This document shows positions 1-7,708 of a DNA stretch of 64,000 nucleotides, in pieces. Numbering within the stretch: position 1 is the stretch's first letter; each line of letters starts with the position of its first letter. Made by a program: the position numbers and the translations under genes. The stretch covers positions 5,580,001 through 5,644,000 of the forward strand of contig NZ_JAUSXM010000001.1 in the NCBI RefSeq assembly GCF_030815985.1. Reading direction: 5' to 3'. Below the pieces are notes generated by a model. The model saw only the letters and a program-made list of their open reading frames with translations. It searched no databases and was not told the DNA's origin. The DNA comes from Paenibacillus sp. W2I17 (GTDB lineage: Bacteria > Bacillota > Bacilli > Paenibacillales > Paenibacillaceae).

Positions 1-1036
1 AGAAATGTTCGATGTAAGTAAAGCACTCTCCACGGCGATTACCACACAAATGCCTGAGAAATTTAAGAACACCAAAGCGGATACCAAAGCAGCTGATCTG
101 AGATCTGCACTCAACCACTTGGCTTCCGAACACTTTGCGCTTTCGGCTCTGCAAATGCAAGAGCAATTTGATGGACGTACAGCCGCTTCCAATGCACTGA
201 TTACAACTGAAGCTGGAAACACAGCTGACTTCAAAGCAGCAATTGCTTCCGTTTACGGTAACGATGGTGCCAATGCTTTCGAGAAAATTTGGGTAACGAA
301 CCACGTTAACGCACAAAGCGACTATGTAAAAGCCGTTAAAAACAACGATGCTACTGCTCGTGCAGCAGTAGAGAAACGTATTGCTGGATTCACAACAGAG
401 TTCGCTACATTCCTGGATTCTGCAACAGCTGGCAATCTGCCAAAAGCAGCAGGACAACAAGCACTGACAACACATGAAAATCAAGTACAAAACGTATTGA
501 ATCAATATGCAGCAGGTAACTATGATGCTTCGTACACAACAAATCGTGAAGGCTTCAAAGTGATGTTTGGTGTAGGTCAAGCCCTGGGTAACGCGATCGT
601 GACTCAATTCAATGACAAATTCCAAGAGCCAGCAACACCTGCACCAGCGCCAGAAATGACAACGGTGTGGATGCAACTGAACAGCAAAATGCTGAAAATT
701 AACGACAAAACAACCAACATGGATACCACACCAGTGCTTTGGAAAAACACAACATACATTCCATTGCGTTTCCTGAGTGAAGGTATTGGTGCAACGGTGA
801 AATGGGACAAAAAAGCACAACAAGTAACCGTAATGGCTGGCGATGATACCCTTGAATTCTGGGTGAACAACAACGTTATGGAAGTAAACGGCGTGAAGAA
901 AAATGTGGGTGCAACTGTATTTGTAAACAAAGATGGACGTACGCAAGTACCTCTGCGCTTCATTGCTGAACTTCTGAACTGGGACGTGAAATGGGCACAA
1001 AAAGATGGTTCCATTACGCTGACTAAATCGATGTAA
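1..1036 (+). CDS. Stalk-domain (copper amine oxidase N-terminal domain) surface protein, 5'-truncated
   Basis: The reading frame is already open at the window edge (a GAA codon precedes the first ATG at 5, and no ribosome site is visible), so this is probably the 3' part of a longer gene. About 215 residues of alanine-rich, helical-looking sequence with scattered His and Glu (for example SEHF, VTNH, LTTHE) come first. A short Pro-Ala linker (PATPAPAPE, about residue 212) leads into a C-terminal stalk domain. That domain has the typical PLRFLSEGIGATVKWD and PLRFIAELLNWDVKW segments. Despite the name, such domains are not oxidases; in Paenibacillus they are common wall or exported-protein modules. 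The signal peptide would lie outside the window. The function of the helical part is unknown to me. A shared hairpin terminator follows. Confidence 0.8.
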   Translation, partial: EMFDVSKALSTAITTQMPEKFKNTKADTKAADLRSALNHLASEHFALSALQMQEQFDGRTAASNALITTEAGNTADFKAAIASVYGNDGANAFEKIWVTNHVNAQSDYVKAVKNNDATARAAVEKRIAGFTTEFATFLDSATAGNLPKAAGQQALTTHENQVQNVLNQYAAGNYDASYTTNREGFKVMFGVGQALGNAIVTQFNDKFQEPATPAPAPEMTTVWMQLNSKMLKINDKTTNMDTTPVLWKNTTYIPLRFLSEGIGATVKWDKKAQQVTVMAGDDTLEFWVNNNVMEVNGVKKNVGATVFVNKDGRTQVPLRFIAELLNWDVKWAQKDGSITLTKSM

Positions 1037-1061
1037 TACAACGTTTGAATAAGATTAAAAC

Positions 1062-1095
1062 AAAAAGAGCTGCCTCATACGGCAGCTCTTTTTGT
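1062..1095. terminator. Bidirectional intrinsic terminator
   Basis: Stem AAAAAGAGCTGCC with its complement GGCAGCTCTTTTT around a CATAC-type loop, with A-run and T-run on the two sides. It sits between converging genes (stalk protein and nitroreductase) and can serve both. Confidence 0.9.
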
Positions 1096-1098
1096 TCA

Positions 1099-1731
1099 TC
1101 ATAAGGAGGTCATTGTGTTTCGATACATAATTTGATGAACAGGATGACGTACCGTTTGATGTCCATTTTTCGTAGCTTTACCAACAGCGATCAGCATGAC
1201 ATCCAAGTATCTTTCAGAAATATTCAAGCTGGCTTTTAATTGAGCGGAATCATAACCTGACATTGTGATGGTTTCGAAACCAGCCTCATTAGCGAGCAGG
1301 ATGAATGACATGGATGCTAGGCTTACATCTCGGGTTAACTCCAACTTGAGCTCTTCATCCGATTTATTTGCATAGTATTGTAGTGCCGCATTCGCCAGAT
1401 AATCTCGGAGTGATGCATCAAAAAAGCCCGACTGAAAGCCTTCTTCGTGAATTCTGATGATGTTATCCGCTTCAAATGCTTGATAATCCCCTAACATGAC
1501 GATCAAAGCGGAAGCATCGATCACCTGTTGCTGATTGTAAGCAATAGGTAGTAATGCGCTCCGGAGATCAGGGTCATCAATTATAAAATACCGGGTCGCT
1601 TGAATATTATTCCCATTGGGTGACTTGCTTGCAGATTCAATGAATGAAGTGAGAATCTCCGGGTGTATCGTATAACTTGAATCAAAATGTCGAACGGAAC
1701 GCCTATGTTCCAAAACGGATTGTACACTCAT
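1099..1731 (-). CDS. Nitroreductase family protein (FMN-dependent)
   Basis: 210 residues, the usual length for the nitroreductase fold. The N-terminal RRSVRHFD segment (about residues 10-17) is the family FMN-phosphate/ribityl contact, SPNGNNIQ (about 37-44) is the second flavin-binding stretch, and a VGKA segment near the C-terminus is also typical. Family members reduce nitro groups, quinones or similar electrophiles with NAD(P)H in the cytoplasm. The gene is divergent from an HxlR/DUF24 regulator, the arrangement known for B. subtilis hypR-hypO, where the regulator senses disulfide or quinone stress. A minus-strand -10 (TATAAT, complement of 1770-1775) with a weak -35 lies upstream. The substrate cannot be read from the sequence. 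Confidence 0.88.
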   Translation of the reverse strand: MSVQSVLEHRRSVRHFDSSYTIHPEILTSFIESASKSPNGNNIQATRYFIIDDPDLRSALLPIAYNQQQVIDASALIVMLGDYQAFEADNIIRIHEEGFQSGFFDASLRDYLANAALQYYANKSDEELKLELTRDVSLASMSFILLANEAGFETITMSGYDSAQLKASLNISERYLDVMLIAVGKATKNGHQTVRHPVHQIMYRNTMTSL

Positions 1732-1809
1732 GAGATCATCTCCATCGTTGTTATTTAGGACTCCCTTGAATTATAGTAGGCATTAACAAATGAGAAAATA
1801 ACGCACAAA

Positions 1810-1828
1810 AAAGTGGGATAGCCACTTT
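1810..1828. promoter_or_regulatory. Inverted repeat, candidate HxlR operator
   Basis: AAAGTGG-GATAG-CCACTTT is a perfect 7-bp inverted repeat with a 5-nt spacer, 28 bp before the regulator start and inside the divergent promoter region. Its position suits an autoregulatory operator. No binding evidence is available. Confidence 0.4.
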
Positions 1829-1856
1829 AAAGTATCTATTGAGGAGGGACGGCACA

Positions 1857-2207
1857 TTGGTTAAATATAATACCGGAATAAATATTTTCATGGATATCGC
1901 TGGCGGGAAATGGAAGTGCCTTATCCTTTTTTTTCTGAGCCAACAATCGGTGCGAACCAAGGAATTCTATGAACTGATACCTGGAATTACACAAAAGGTC
2001 TTAACCGACCAATTGAAACAGTTGGAGAGTGATGGCCTCGTACATAGGGAAATATTCAAGGAAGTCCCGCCAAAAGTAGAATATAGTTTAACTGATCTCG
2101 GACGATCCTTCGTTCCGGTCTTGAACACGATGTGCGACTGGGGCAATACGTACGCAAGGTCCAAAGGTATGGATCAGGATGAACATATTCAATGTGATCA
2201 TGAATGA
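1857..2207 (+). CDS. HxlR/DUF24-family transcriptional regulator
   Basis: 116 residues from a TTG start at 1857, chosen because GAGGAGG (1841-1847) lies 9 bp upstream. The winged-helix domain fills the protein: GGKWKCLILFFL near the start, TQKVLTDQLKQLESDGLV as the recognition-helix region, and VEYSLTDLGRSF as the wing. DUF24 regulators normally carry a redox-sensing Cys shortly before the GGKW segment. Here that position reads NTGINIF and has no Cys; the first Cys directly follows GGKWK. The divergent nitroreductase is the likely target. It could sense a ligand instead of thiol oxidation. Confidence 0.88.
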   Translation: MVKYNTGINIFMDIAGGKWKCLILFFLSQQSVRTKEFYELIPGITQKVLTDQLKQLESDGLVHREIFKEVPPKVEYSLTDLGRSFVPVLNTMCDWGNTYARSKGMDQDEHIQCDHE

Positions 2208-2333
2208 ACCCAAAAGTTCCAAATATTTGGTATAATCATCGAGTAATGACCTACATAACGCTTGAATAGCCGATGAAGTCTAGAATGATGTATGATAATT
2301 TGGTATAAGCAAAATGAAGAGGGGGACAGAGGA

Positions 2334-2783
2334 ATGAGTACATCATCAAAATCGGAGCGCCCAGCGAGAAATGTGGATACCCGGTTATTTGTTGCTTGGG
2401 CCGTTTCCGTTATTGCAACAGGGGGGAGCCTCTATTTCAGTGAGATCAAGGGATATCTTCCATGTGATCTATGCTGGTACCAGCGTATATTCATGTATCC
2501 ACTAACCATCTTGCTGGGCATTGCCTACTTTAAGGATGACGTGGGCATCACCAAATACGTACTCCCACTTAGTTTCGTCGGTGGCGGCATTTCGTTGTAT
2601 CATGTAACAATCCAGCGTATTTTTTCGGCTACAGGTAATGCCGTCGCTTGCGGTAAGGTTCCATGTTATACCGACTATTTGAACTGGTTTGGTTTCATCA
2701 CGATTCCATTACTGGCACTGATCGCCTTTATTATCATCATCGTGATGTTGTGGGGTATCGGCAAAACACCAAAATCTTCTTAA
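2334..2783 (+). CDS. bdbC: Disulfide bond formation protein B (BdbC/DsbB-like)
   Basis: 149 residues from ATG 2334, with AGAGGGGG 8 bp upstream; a longer frame upstream lacks a ribosome site. Four membrane helices are evident. The first redox pair is CDLC (about residues 38-41), followed by WYQR, the family quinone-proximal segment. The second pair is ACGKVPC (about residues 101-107). DsbB/BdbC passes electrons from an extracellular thiol oxidase to menaquinone and so drives disulfide formation outside the cell. No DsbA/BdbD partner is next to it; the adjacent gene encodes a YtkA-like lipoprotein. The 13-bp gap suggests co-transcription. Confidence 0.93.
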   Translation: MSTSSKSERPARNVDTRLFVAWAVSVIATGGSLYFSEIKGYLPCDLCWYQRIFMYPLTILLGIAYFKDDVGITKYVLPLSFVGGGISLYHVTIQRIFSATGNAVACGKVPCYTDYLNWFGFITIPLLALIAFIIIIVMLWGIGKTPKSS

Positions 2784-2796
2784 TAAGAAAGGATAG

Positions 2797-3246
2797 ATGG
2801 TGATGAGCGGACAAGCTCGTTGGTTCATGCCCTTTATTATTCTGCTCCTCCTGACCGTGGGATGCTCTTATGAGGAACAGTCACAATCAGGCGAGATACC
2901 AGAGATGATCAAGGTGAAACTTGACGTTCCAGAGAAAGCTTCTCTTCATAAACCAACACGGTTGCAGGTGAAGCTTACACAGGGAGATGCACCGTTAAGT
3001 CATGCTGACCATGTGCAATTCCAGATCTGGAATGAGCTTGATGATCCGCCTACTGTATCTCCGGAACAAGGTATGATGACAGCGGACGAACTGGAGAATC
3101 AAGGGGCTATTACTGCCAATGAGTCAGAGGAAGGGCTGTATGAAATCCAGCATACCTTTGAAGAACCAGGTACGTATGTGGTACAGGTCCATGTTACGCA
3201 CGGAGCTATGCATAGCATGCCGAGAGCGAGAATTGTAGCGGAATGA
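2797..3246 (+). CDS. YtkA-like domain lipoprotein
   Basis: 149 residues. A hydrophobic signal (PFIILLLLTVGC, about residues 11-22) ends in a lipobox, predicting a lipid-anchored extracellular protein. The rest is an Ig-like beta domain of the YtkA/FixH type: the segment on reducing polymer side ends with PGTYVVQVHVTHGAMHSMP, where HVTHGAMHSM provides His and Met residues of the sort that bind copper in related proteins. Starts at 2797, 2800 (GTG) and 2803 share one frame. 2803 is the better spaced from AGAAAGGAT. It follows bdbC by 13 bp and is probably in the same transcript. A role in copper handling or redox chemistry outside the cell is inference. Confidence 0.75.
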   Translation: MVMSGQARWFMPFIILLLLTVGCSYEEQSQSGEIPEMIKVKLDVPEKASLHKPTRLQVKLTQGDAPLSHADHVQFQIWNELDDPPTVSPEQGMMTADELENQGAITANESEEGLYEIQHTFEEPGTYVVQVHVTHGAMHSMPRARIVAE

Positions 3247-3338
3247 AGCAACGGGCGGGTACCAAGGGTTTGGTTCAGGGTTAGCAATAGGTTTATAATG
3301 TTAAAGGTATGAAGAATGTTGTAGGAAAAGAGGGTGTT

Positions 3339-4319
3339 ATGGCAACTATTCATGATGTTGCACTCAGGGCAGGAGTTTCTGTAACTACCGTCTCGCGTGT
3401 ATTAAACAACCGGGGATATATCAGTCAGAAGACTCGGGACAAAGTCTATCAAACCATGGACCAACTGAACTATCGACCCAATGAAATTGCCCGTTCTCTT
3501 CTGCGTAAGCAATCAAATGTAATAGGCTTGATTATTCCCGATGTATCCCATCCGTTTTTTGGAGAACTGGCTAGCTATGTTGAGTATCATGCTTACCAGA
3601 ATGGATTTAAAATTATGTTATGCAATTCCCACATGGACCCTTCAAAAGAGCGTGAATATGTGGAAATGCTTAAGGGTAATCGCGTGGATGGCATTATTAT
3701 GGGAAGTCATACACTGGAAGTTGATGAGTATATGAATCTGCATTCCCCAATCGTGACCTTTGATCGTAAGATCGGTGAAGACATCCCGTTTATCTCATCT
3801 GATAACTATCAGGGAGGGGTTATGGCTGCTGAATTGCTGCTCGCGAAGAACAGACGGCATTTGGCACATATCTGCGGTAATTTGGAATTGCAAATGCTGT
3901 CCAATCGCCGGACGACAGGTTTCGTTGATACACTGCAGGCTCATGGAGTCAAACCGGTCATGATTCATGAAACCGATCTGAATGTGTTTGATCAGCATCA
4001 GTATACAGAATTGGTGGATAAGCTGCTTGCACAGCACCCGGAGGTGGACGGGCTCTTTGTTACGAGTGATCTGATGGCGGTGCATGCGCTGAAGCAGATC
4101 GTGTTAGGTGGGCGCAAGGTACCCGACGATATCGCTATTATAGGTTATGATGACAGTCGTGCGGCAGCGTATACGGTGCCTGGCATTACAACGATCAGGC
4201 AGCCGGTGGAGGCCATGGCTAAGCTGGCGATTGATCTGATTCGGCGCCAACTCGCGGAAGAGAAGATCGAAATGGAGCATATTTTGCCGGTTACCATCGT
4301 GGAGAGAGAGACGACCTGA
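3339..4319 (+). CDS. LacI-family regulator, likely sucrose/fructan operon repressor
   Basis: 326 residues from ATG 3339. The N-terminal helix-turn-helix reads ATIHDVALRAGVSVTTVSRV, followed by the hinge helix (YRPNEIARSLL) and the periplasmic-binding-protein-like sensor domain (NVIGLIIPDVSHPFF onward). The family binds a palindromic operator and releases it on sugar or sugar-phosphate binding. The gene lies directly before an importer and a GH32 fructosidase, and two palindromes of the ScrR/MsmR kind cover the promoter of that operon. The gene has its own terminator overlapping its stop codon, so regulator and operon are transcribed separately. Confidence 0.92.
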   Translation: MATIHDVALRAGVSVTTVSRVLNNRGYISQKTRDKVYQTMDQLNYRPNEIARSLLRKQSNVIGLIIPDVSHPFFGELASYVEYHAYQNGFKIMLCNSHMDPSKEREYVEMLKGNRVDGIIMGSHTLEVDEYMNLHSPIVTFDRKIGEDIPFISSDNYQGGVMAAELLLAKNRRHLAHICGNLELQMLSNRRTTGFVDTLQAHGVKPVMIHETDLNVFDQHQYTELVDKLLAQHPEVDGLFVTSDLMAVHALKQIVLGGRKVPDDIAIIGYDDSRAAAYTVPGITTIRQPVEAMAKLAIDLIRRQLAEEKIEMEHILPVTIVERETT

Positions 4320-4334
4320 TACAGGTCGTTTTTT
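4311..4334 (+). terminator. Intrinsic terminator of the LacI gene
   Basis: ACGACCTG-ATA-CAGGTCGT followed by a T-run. The stop codon TGA lies in the 5' arm of the stem. Confidence 0.9.
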
Positions 4335-4390
4335 CATATTCGTCCTTTTGCAACGGAAAAATAAAGGCACGATATTTTTTTTAAAATGAT

Positions 4391-4424
4391 ATGTCAAACG
4401 ATTGACATGTCAAACCTTTGACAT
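4391..4424. promoter_or_regulatory. Two overlapping LacI-type operators
   Basis: ATGTCAAACGATTGACAT (4391-4408) and a second palindrome ATGTCAA-ACCT-TTGACAT (4407-4424) share two bases and are 16 bp apart. The first has the central CG typical of LacI operators and resembles ScrR/MsmR sites as I recall them. The pair covers the -35 box and the whole spacer of the operon promoter, so occupancy would block RNA polymerase. Confidence 0.85.
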
Positions 4425-4430
4425 TATAAT
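4402..4430 (+). promoter_or_regulatory. Promoter of the sucrose/fructan operon
   Basis: TTGACA (4402-4407), 17-bp spacer, TATAAT (4425-4430): a full SigA consensus. The -35 is part of the first operator. Confidence 0.92.
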
Positions 4431-4435
4431 TCGAT

Positions 4436-4450
4436 TTGTAAGCGTTTCCT
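4436..4450 (+). promoter_or_regulatory. Candidate cre site (CcpA)
   Basis: TTGTAAGCGTTTCCT matches the catabolite-response consensus WTGNAARCGNWWWCA at 13 of 15 positions. It lies over the expected start site, where CcpA binding represses. Confidence 0.7.
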
Positions 4451-4480
4451 TTTAAACTATTGATCGGGGGCCATAACAAG

Positions 4481-5806
4481 ATGAAAAGAGAACAGAGATG
4501 GATGAAATTATCGGTATTGTCATTGATTATGATGCTTGTATTGTCGGCATGTGGAAGTAAAGCAGCAACGGAGTCCAACTCCTCTTCAGAGGGTAGCAGC
4601 AGTGAGAGTGTCAAAATCACCTTGCTTAATTCCAAGTCGGAAATTAACAGTCAGTTGGAACAAGCGGCTAAAGAATTCCATGCCGAAAATCCAAATATCA
4701 CACTTGAAATTGTACCCGTAGGCAGTGGACAGTCTCCGTTTGAAAAAGCGTCCGCCTTGTATGCCTCCGGCAGCCCTACAACGATGATGATGCTGGATAC
4801 AGGGGATGTCGAGAAATTCAAGGATCGTGTTCTGGATCTCACATCCGAGTCTTGGATGAAGGATGCTGTGGAGAACAGCACAGCGGCTACAACGTTTGAT
4901 GGCAGAAATTATGCCTTTCCGTTCTCTATTGAGGGATATGGATTCATCTATAACCAGAATGTCTTGGATCAGGCGGTAGGTGGGACATTTGATCCAAAGT
5001 CTGTACAGACCACTGCACAGCTTGATGAGCTGTTCCAAAAGATCGCCGCTACTGGAAAATCACCTTTGATTGTATCTCCGATGGATTGGTCGCTTGGTGC
5101 GCATTATCTTGGGCTTGCATATGGTGGGCAGTCGCCGGACCGTGCGAAGGTGGATCAATTCATTACCGATCTGAAGGCTGGTCAAGTGGACCTCGCTTCC
5201 AACGCCGTATTTAATGGCTTGTTAGATACATTTGATCTGATGAAAACTTACAATATTGACAAGGCTTCTCCACTGTCTGGAACCTATGAGCGTGGACCTG
5301 AGGTGCTTGGCAAGGGTGAGGTTGGCATCTGGTTCCAGGGCAACTGGGCATGGCCACAAATTTCAAGCTTTGATACAGCAGATGGAAAATATGGCTTCCT
5401 CCCGGTACCTGTGAGCAATAATCCAGATGATTTTGGTAATACGCAAATCTCTGCTGCCGTATCCAAACGAATATTGCTGGATAAGGAAAAGAGCACACCA
5501 GCGCAGCAGGAAGCAGCGAAGAAATTTTTGGACTGGATCGTTTATAACGAAAAAGGTCAGGATTTCCTGGTGAATCAAGCCAGTATTATTCCGGCATTCA
5601 GCAACATTACATTGGAGCCAACCGATCCACTTGGCAAATCCATTAGTGAATACATCAAGGCAGGAAAAATCGAGGAATCAATGAGTACACTTCCTGCGGA
5701 TCACTGGTCCAAACTGGGTGCGTCCATGCAGAAATATTTGGCTGACGTCATTGACCGTGCCGGACTTGCCAGCGAAATTCAGGCATACTGGAGCAACGTG
5801 AAATAA
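4481..5806 (+). CDS. Sugar ABC transporter substrate-binding lipoprotein
   Basis: 441 residues from ATG 4481, with a GGGGG-rich ribosome site 10 bp upstream. The signal peptide ends in a VLSAC lipobox followed by a Ser-rich linker. The rest is a family 1 extracellular solute-binding protein of the maltose/multiple-sugar type (KITLLNSKSEINSQLEQAAKEF near the start of the mature domain; GEVGIWFQGNWAWPQI in the middle). It captures sugar outside the cell and delivers it to the two permeases encoded next. Given the GH32 enzyme in the same operon, sucrose or short fructans are the likely cargo. No ATPase gene is present in the operon. Confidence 0.9.
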   Translation: MKREQRWMKLSVLSLIMMLVLSACGSKAATESNSSSEGSSSESVKITLLNSKSEINSQLEQAAKEFHAENPNITLEIVPVGSGQSPFEKASALYASGSPTTMMMLDTGDVEKFKDRVLDLTSESWMKDAVENSTAATTFDGRNYAFPFSIEGYGFIYNQNVLDQAVGGTFDPKSVQTTAQLDELFQKIAATGKSPLIVSPMDWSLGAHYLGLAYGGQSPDRAKVDQFITDLKAGQVDLASNAVFNGLLDTFDLMKTYNIDKASPLSGTYERGPEVLGKGEVGIWFQGNWAWPQISSFDTADGKYGFLPVPVSNNPDDFGNTQISAAVSKRILLDKEKSTPAQQEAAKKFLDWIVYNEKGQDFLVNQASIIPAFSNITLEPTDPLGKSISEYIKAGKIEESMSTLPADHWSKLGASMQKYLADVIDRAGLASEIQAYWSNVK

Positions 5807-5954
5807 AGGAATTTATTCTTAGCCCTGTGCAGCACATAGAGAGAGACTTGCGGTACGCCGGAGATGATGAACGTACAGCTTCCACATGAGGTCTGTTCGA
5901 CTTGTTTCCGGCATAACCGTTAGGCTAATCATTTGGATAGAGTGGAGGTTGACA

Positions 5955-6839
5955 ATGCTGACCGAAAAAGGATTATGGACACGTCTGCGTACCCGCCTGA
6001 TCTTTACTGGCCCGACATTATTTGCGTTTGCTACAGTGATGATTATTCCATTTTTGTATGGTATTTATTTGACGTTTACGAACTGGGATGGCATTGCCAT
6101 CGATCAAAACTTTGTTGGCTGGGATAATTACATCGGTGTGTTCAAGGACACCGTGTTCTGGAAATCATTCGGGATGACGCTGGAGTACGTATTTATTACC
6201 GTTGTGCTGACCAATGCGGTTGCCTTCCTGCTCGCTTACGCTGTAACCCGGGGAATGAAGGCACAGGGCTGGTTTCGGGCTGGATTTTTCCTGCCAAATC
6301 TGGTGGGCGGGATTGTGCTAGGTTTCATCTGGCAGTTTATTTTTAATCAGGTACTCGTCTTTGCAGGACAAAAAATGAATCTCACGCTGTTCTCCACCTC
6401 TTGGTTGGCTGATCCGGATAAAGCGTTCTGGGCTCTCGTTGTGGTGACCGTTTGGCAGTATGCCGGTTATATGATGGTTATCTACATTGCAGGACTGATG
6501 AATGTGCCGAAGGATGTTATGGAGGCAGCCAGCATTGATGGGGCAAGTAATCGCAAAATGCTGGCGCGCATTGTATTGCCACTGATGGTTCCTTCGTTTA
6601 TTGTATGCATCTTTTTGTCACTGCAACGGGGATTCATGGTGTATGATCTGAACGTCTCCTTGACCAGTGGCGGGCCCTTCAAGAGCACAGAGATGGTATC
6701 CATGCATGTTTATGAGCAGGCCTTTCTTGCTCGTGACTACGGATTGGGTCAGGCAGAAGCCTTTGTTCTGTTTATCCTTGTAGCCGCCATTACATTGCTC
6801 CAGGTCTATTTCAGCAAAAAACTGGAGGTCGAGGCATGA
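5955..6839 (+). CDS. Sugar ABC transporter permease (MalF-type)
   Basis: 294 residues from ATG 5955 (GGAGG at 5944-5948). About six membrane helices. The cytoplasmic EAA loop reads EAASIDGASNRKMLARIVLPLM, the ATPase contact site of MalF/MalG-type permeases. It forms the channel with the next gene, whose ATG overlaps this stop by 4 bp. A 148-bp gap separates it from the binding-protein gene; I see no terminator there. Confidence 0.93.
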   Translation: MLTEKGLWTRLRTRLIFTGPTLFAFATVMIIPFLYGIYLTFTNWDGIAIDQNFVGWDNYIGVFKDTVFWKSFGMTLEYVFITVVLTNAVAFLLAYAVTRGMKAQGWFRAGFFLPNLVGGIVLGFIWQFIFNQVLVFAGQKMNLTLFSTSWLADPDKAFWALVVVTVWQYAGYMMVIYIAGLMNVPKDVMEAASIDGASNRKMLARIVLPLMVPSFIVCIFLSLQRGFMVYDLNVSLTSGGPFKSTEMVSMHVYEQAFLARDYGLGQAEAFVLFILVAAITLLQVYFSKKLEVEA

Positions 6840-7666
6840 TGGCTGGACAATCGCGCATTCTCAACTGGATGAAGTTTATTGCATTAATCATTGTCATGAT
6901 TTTGTTTGTATTTCCTTTTGTGCTTCTAATCGTCAATTCGTTCAAGGCTAATCAGGCAATTACCTCCGATCCGCTGGGCCTGCCAAGCTCCTTTCAATTC
7001 GATAATTACGTCAATGCGTTTGACAAGATGGGATATGTATCCGCCTTCAGCAATTCGTTGCTCATTACCATTGCAGGTGTATTACTGATTGCTCTTTTTG
7101 CGGCGATGACAGCACATTACTTTGTTCGTCACAAAAGCAAGCTGAATCAGTATCTCTTTTTCCTGATGGTAGCTGCGATGATTATTCCGTTCCAGGCCAT
7201 TATGATTCCACTGGTTAAAATATACGGATCGCTCAGCCTGCTGGACAACAAGTGGTCGCTGATCTACATGTATATTGGCTTTGGCAGTCCGCTCGCCGTA
7301 TTTATCTACCATGGCTTCATCAAAAGTATTCCCCTGGAGCTTGAAGAAGTGGCTTTAATGGATGGCTGCGGCAGAGTGCAGACCTTTTTCCGTATCGTAC
7401 TGCCGGTGTTACTGCCAACAACCGTAACGATTAGCGTACTGAATGTATTGTGGATATGGAATGATTTTTTGCTGCCTTCCCTGGTGCTGACTTCATCCGA
7501 GCAGCGAACGCTGCCGCTGTCCACGTTTTATTTTTATGGGACATACACAGTGGATTACGGTCCATTGATGGCTGGTCTGGTGTTGACCCTGCTGCCTGTC
7601 CTGATCGTTTATCTGTTTGCGCAGAAGTACATTATTCAGGGGGTCATGCAAGGGGCTATCAAATAA
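6836..7666 (+). CDS. Sugar ABC transporter permease (MalG-type)
   Basis: 276 residues, six predicted helices. The EAA loop is EVALMDGCGRVQTFFRIVLP. The start overlaps the stop of the preceding permease (ATGA), which implies translational coupling and a 1:1 heterodimer. The motor subunit must be a shared MsmX/MsmK-type ATPase encoded elsewhere, as is usual for Firmicute sugar importers of this class. Confidence 0.93.
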   Translation: MMAGQSRILNWMKFIALIIVMILFVFPFVLLIVNSFKANQAITSDPLGLPSSFQFDNYVNAFDKMGYVSAFSNSLLITIAGVLLIALFAAMTAHYFVRHKSKLNQYLFFLMVAAMIIPFQAIMIPLVKIYGSLSLLDNKWSLIYMYIGFGSPLAVFIYHGFIKSIPLELEEVALMDGCGRVQTFFRIVLPVLLPTTVTISVLNVLWIWNDFLLPSLVLTSSEQRTLPLSTFYFYGTYTVDYGPLMAGLVLTLLPVLIVYLFAQKYIIQGVMQGAIK

Positions 7667-7708
7667 GTTCAGTTGGGTGATAGAGAGAGAGACAGGAGTG
7701 AAGGACAT

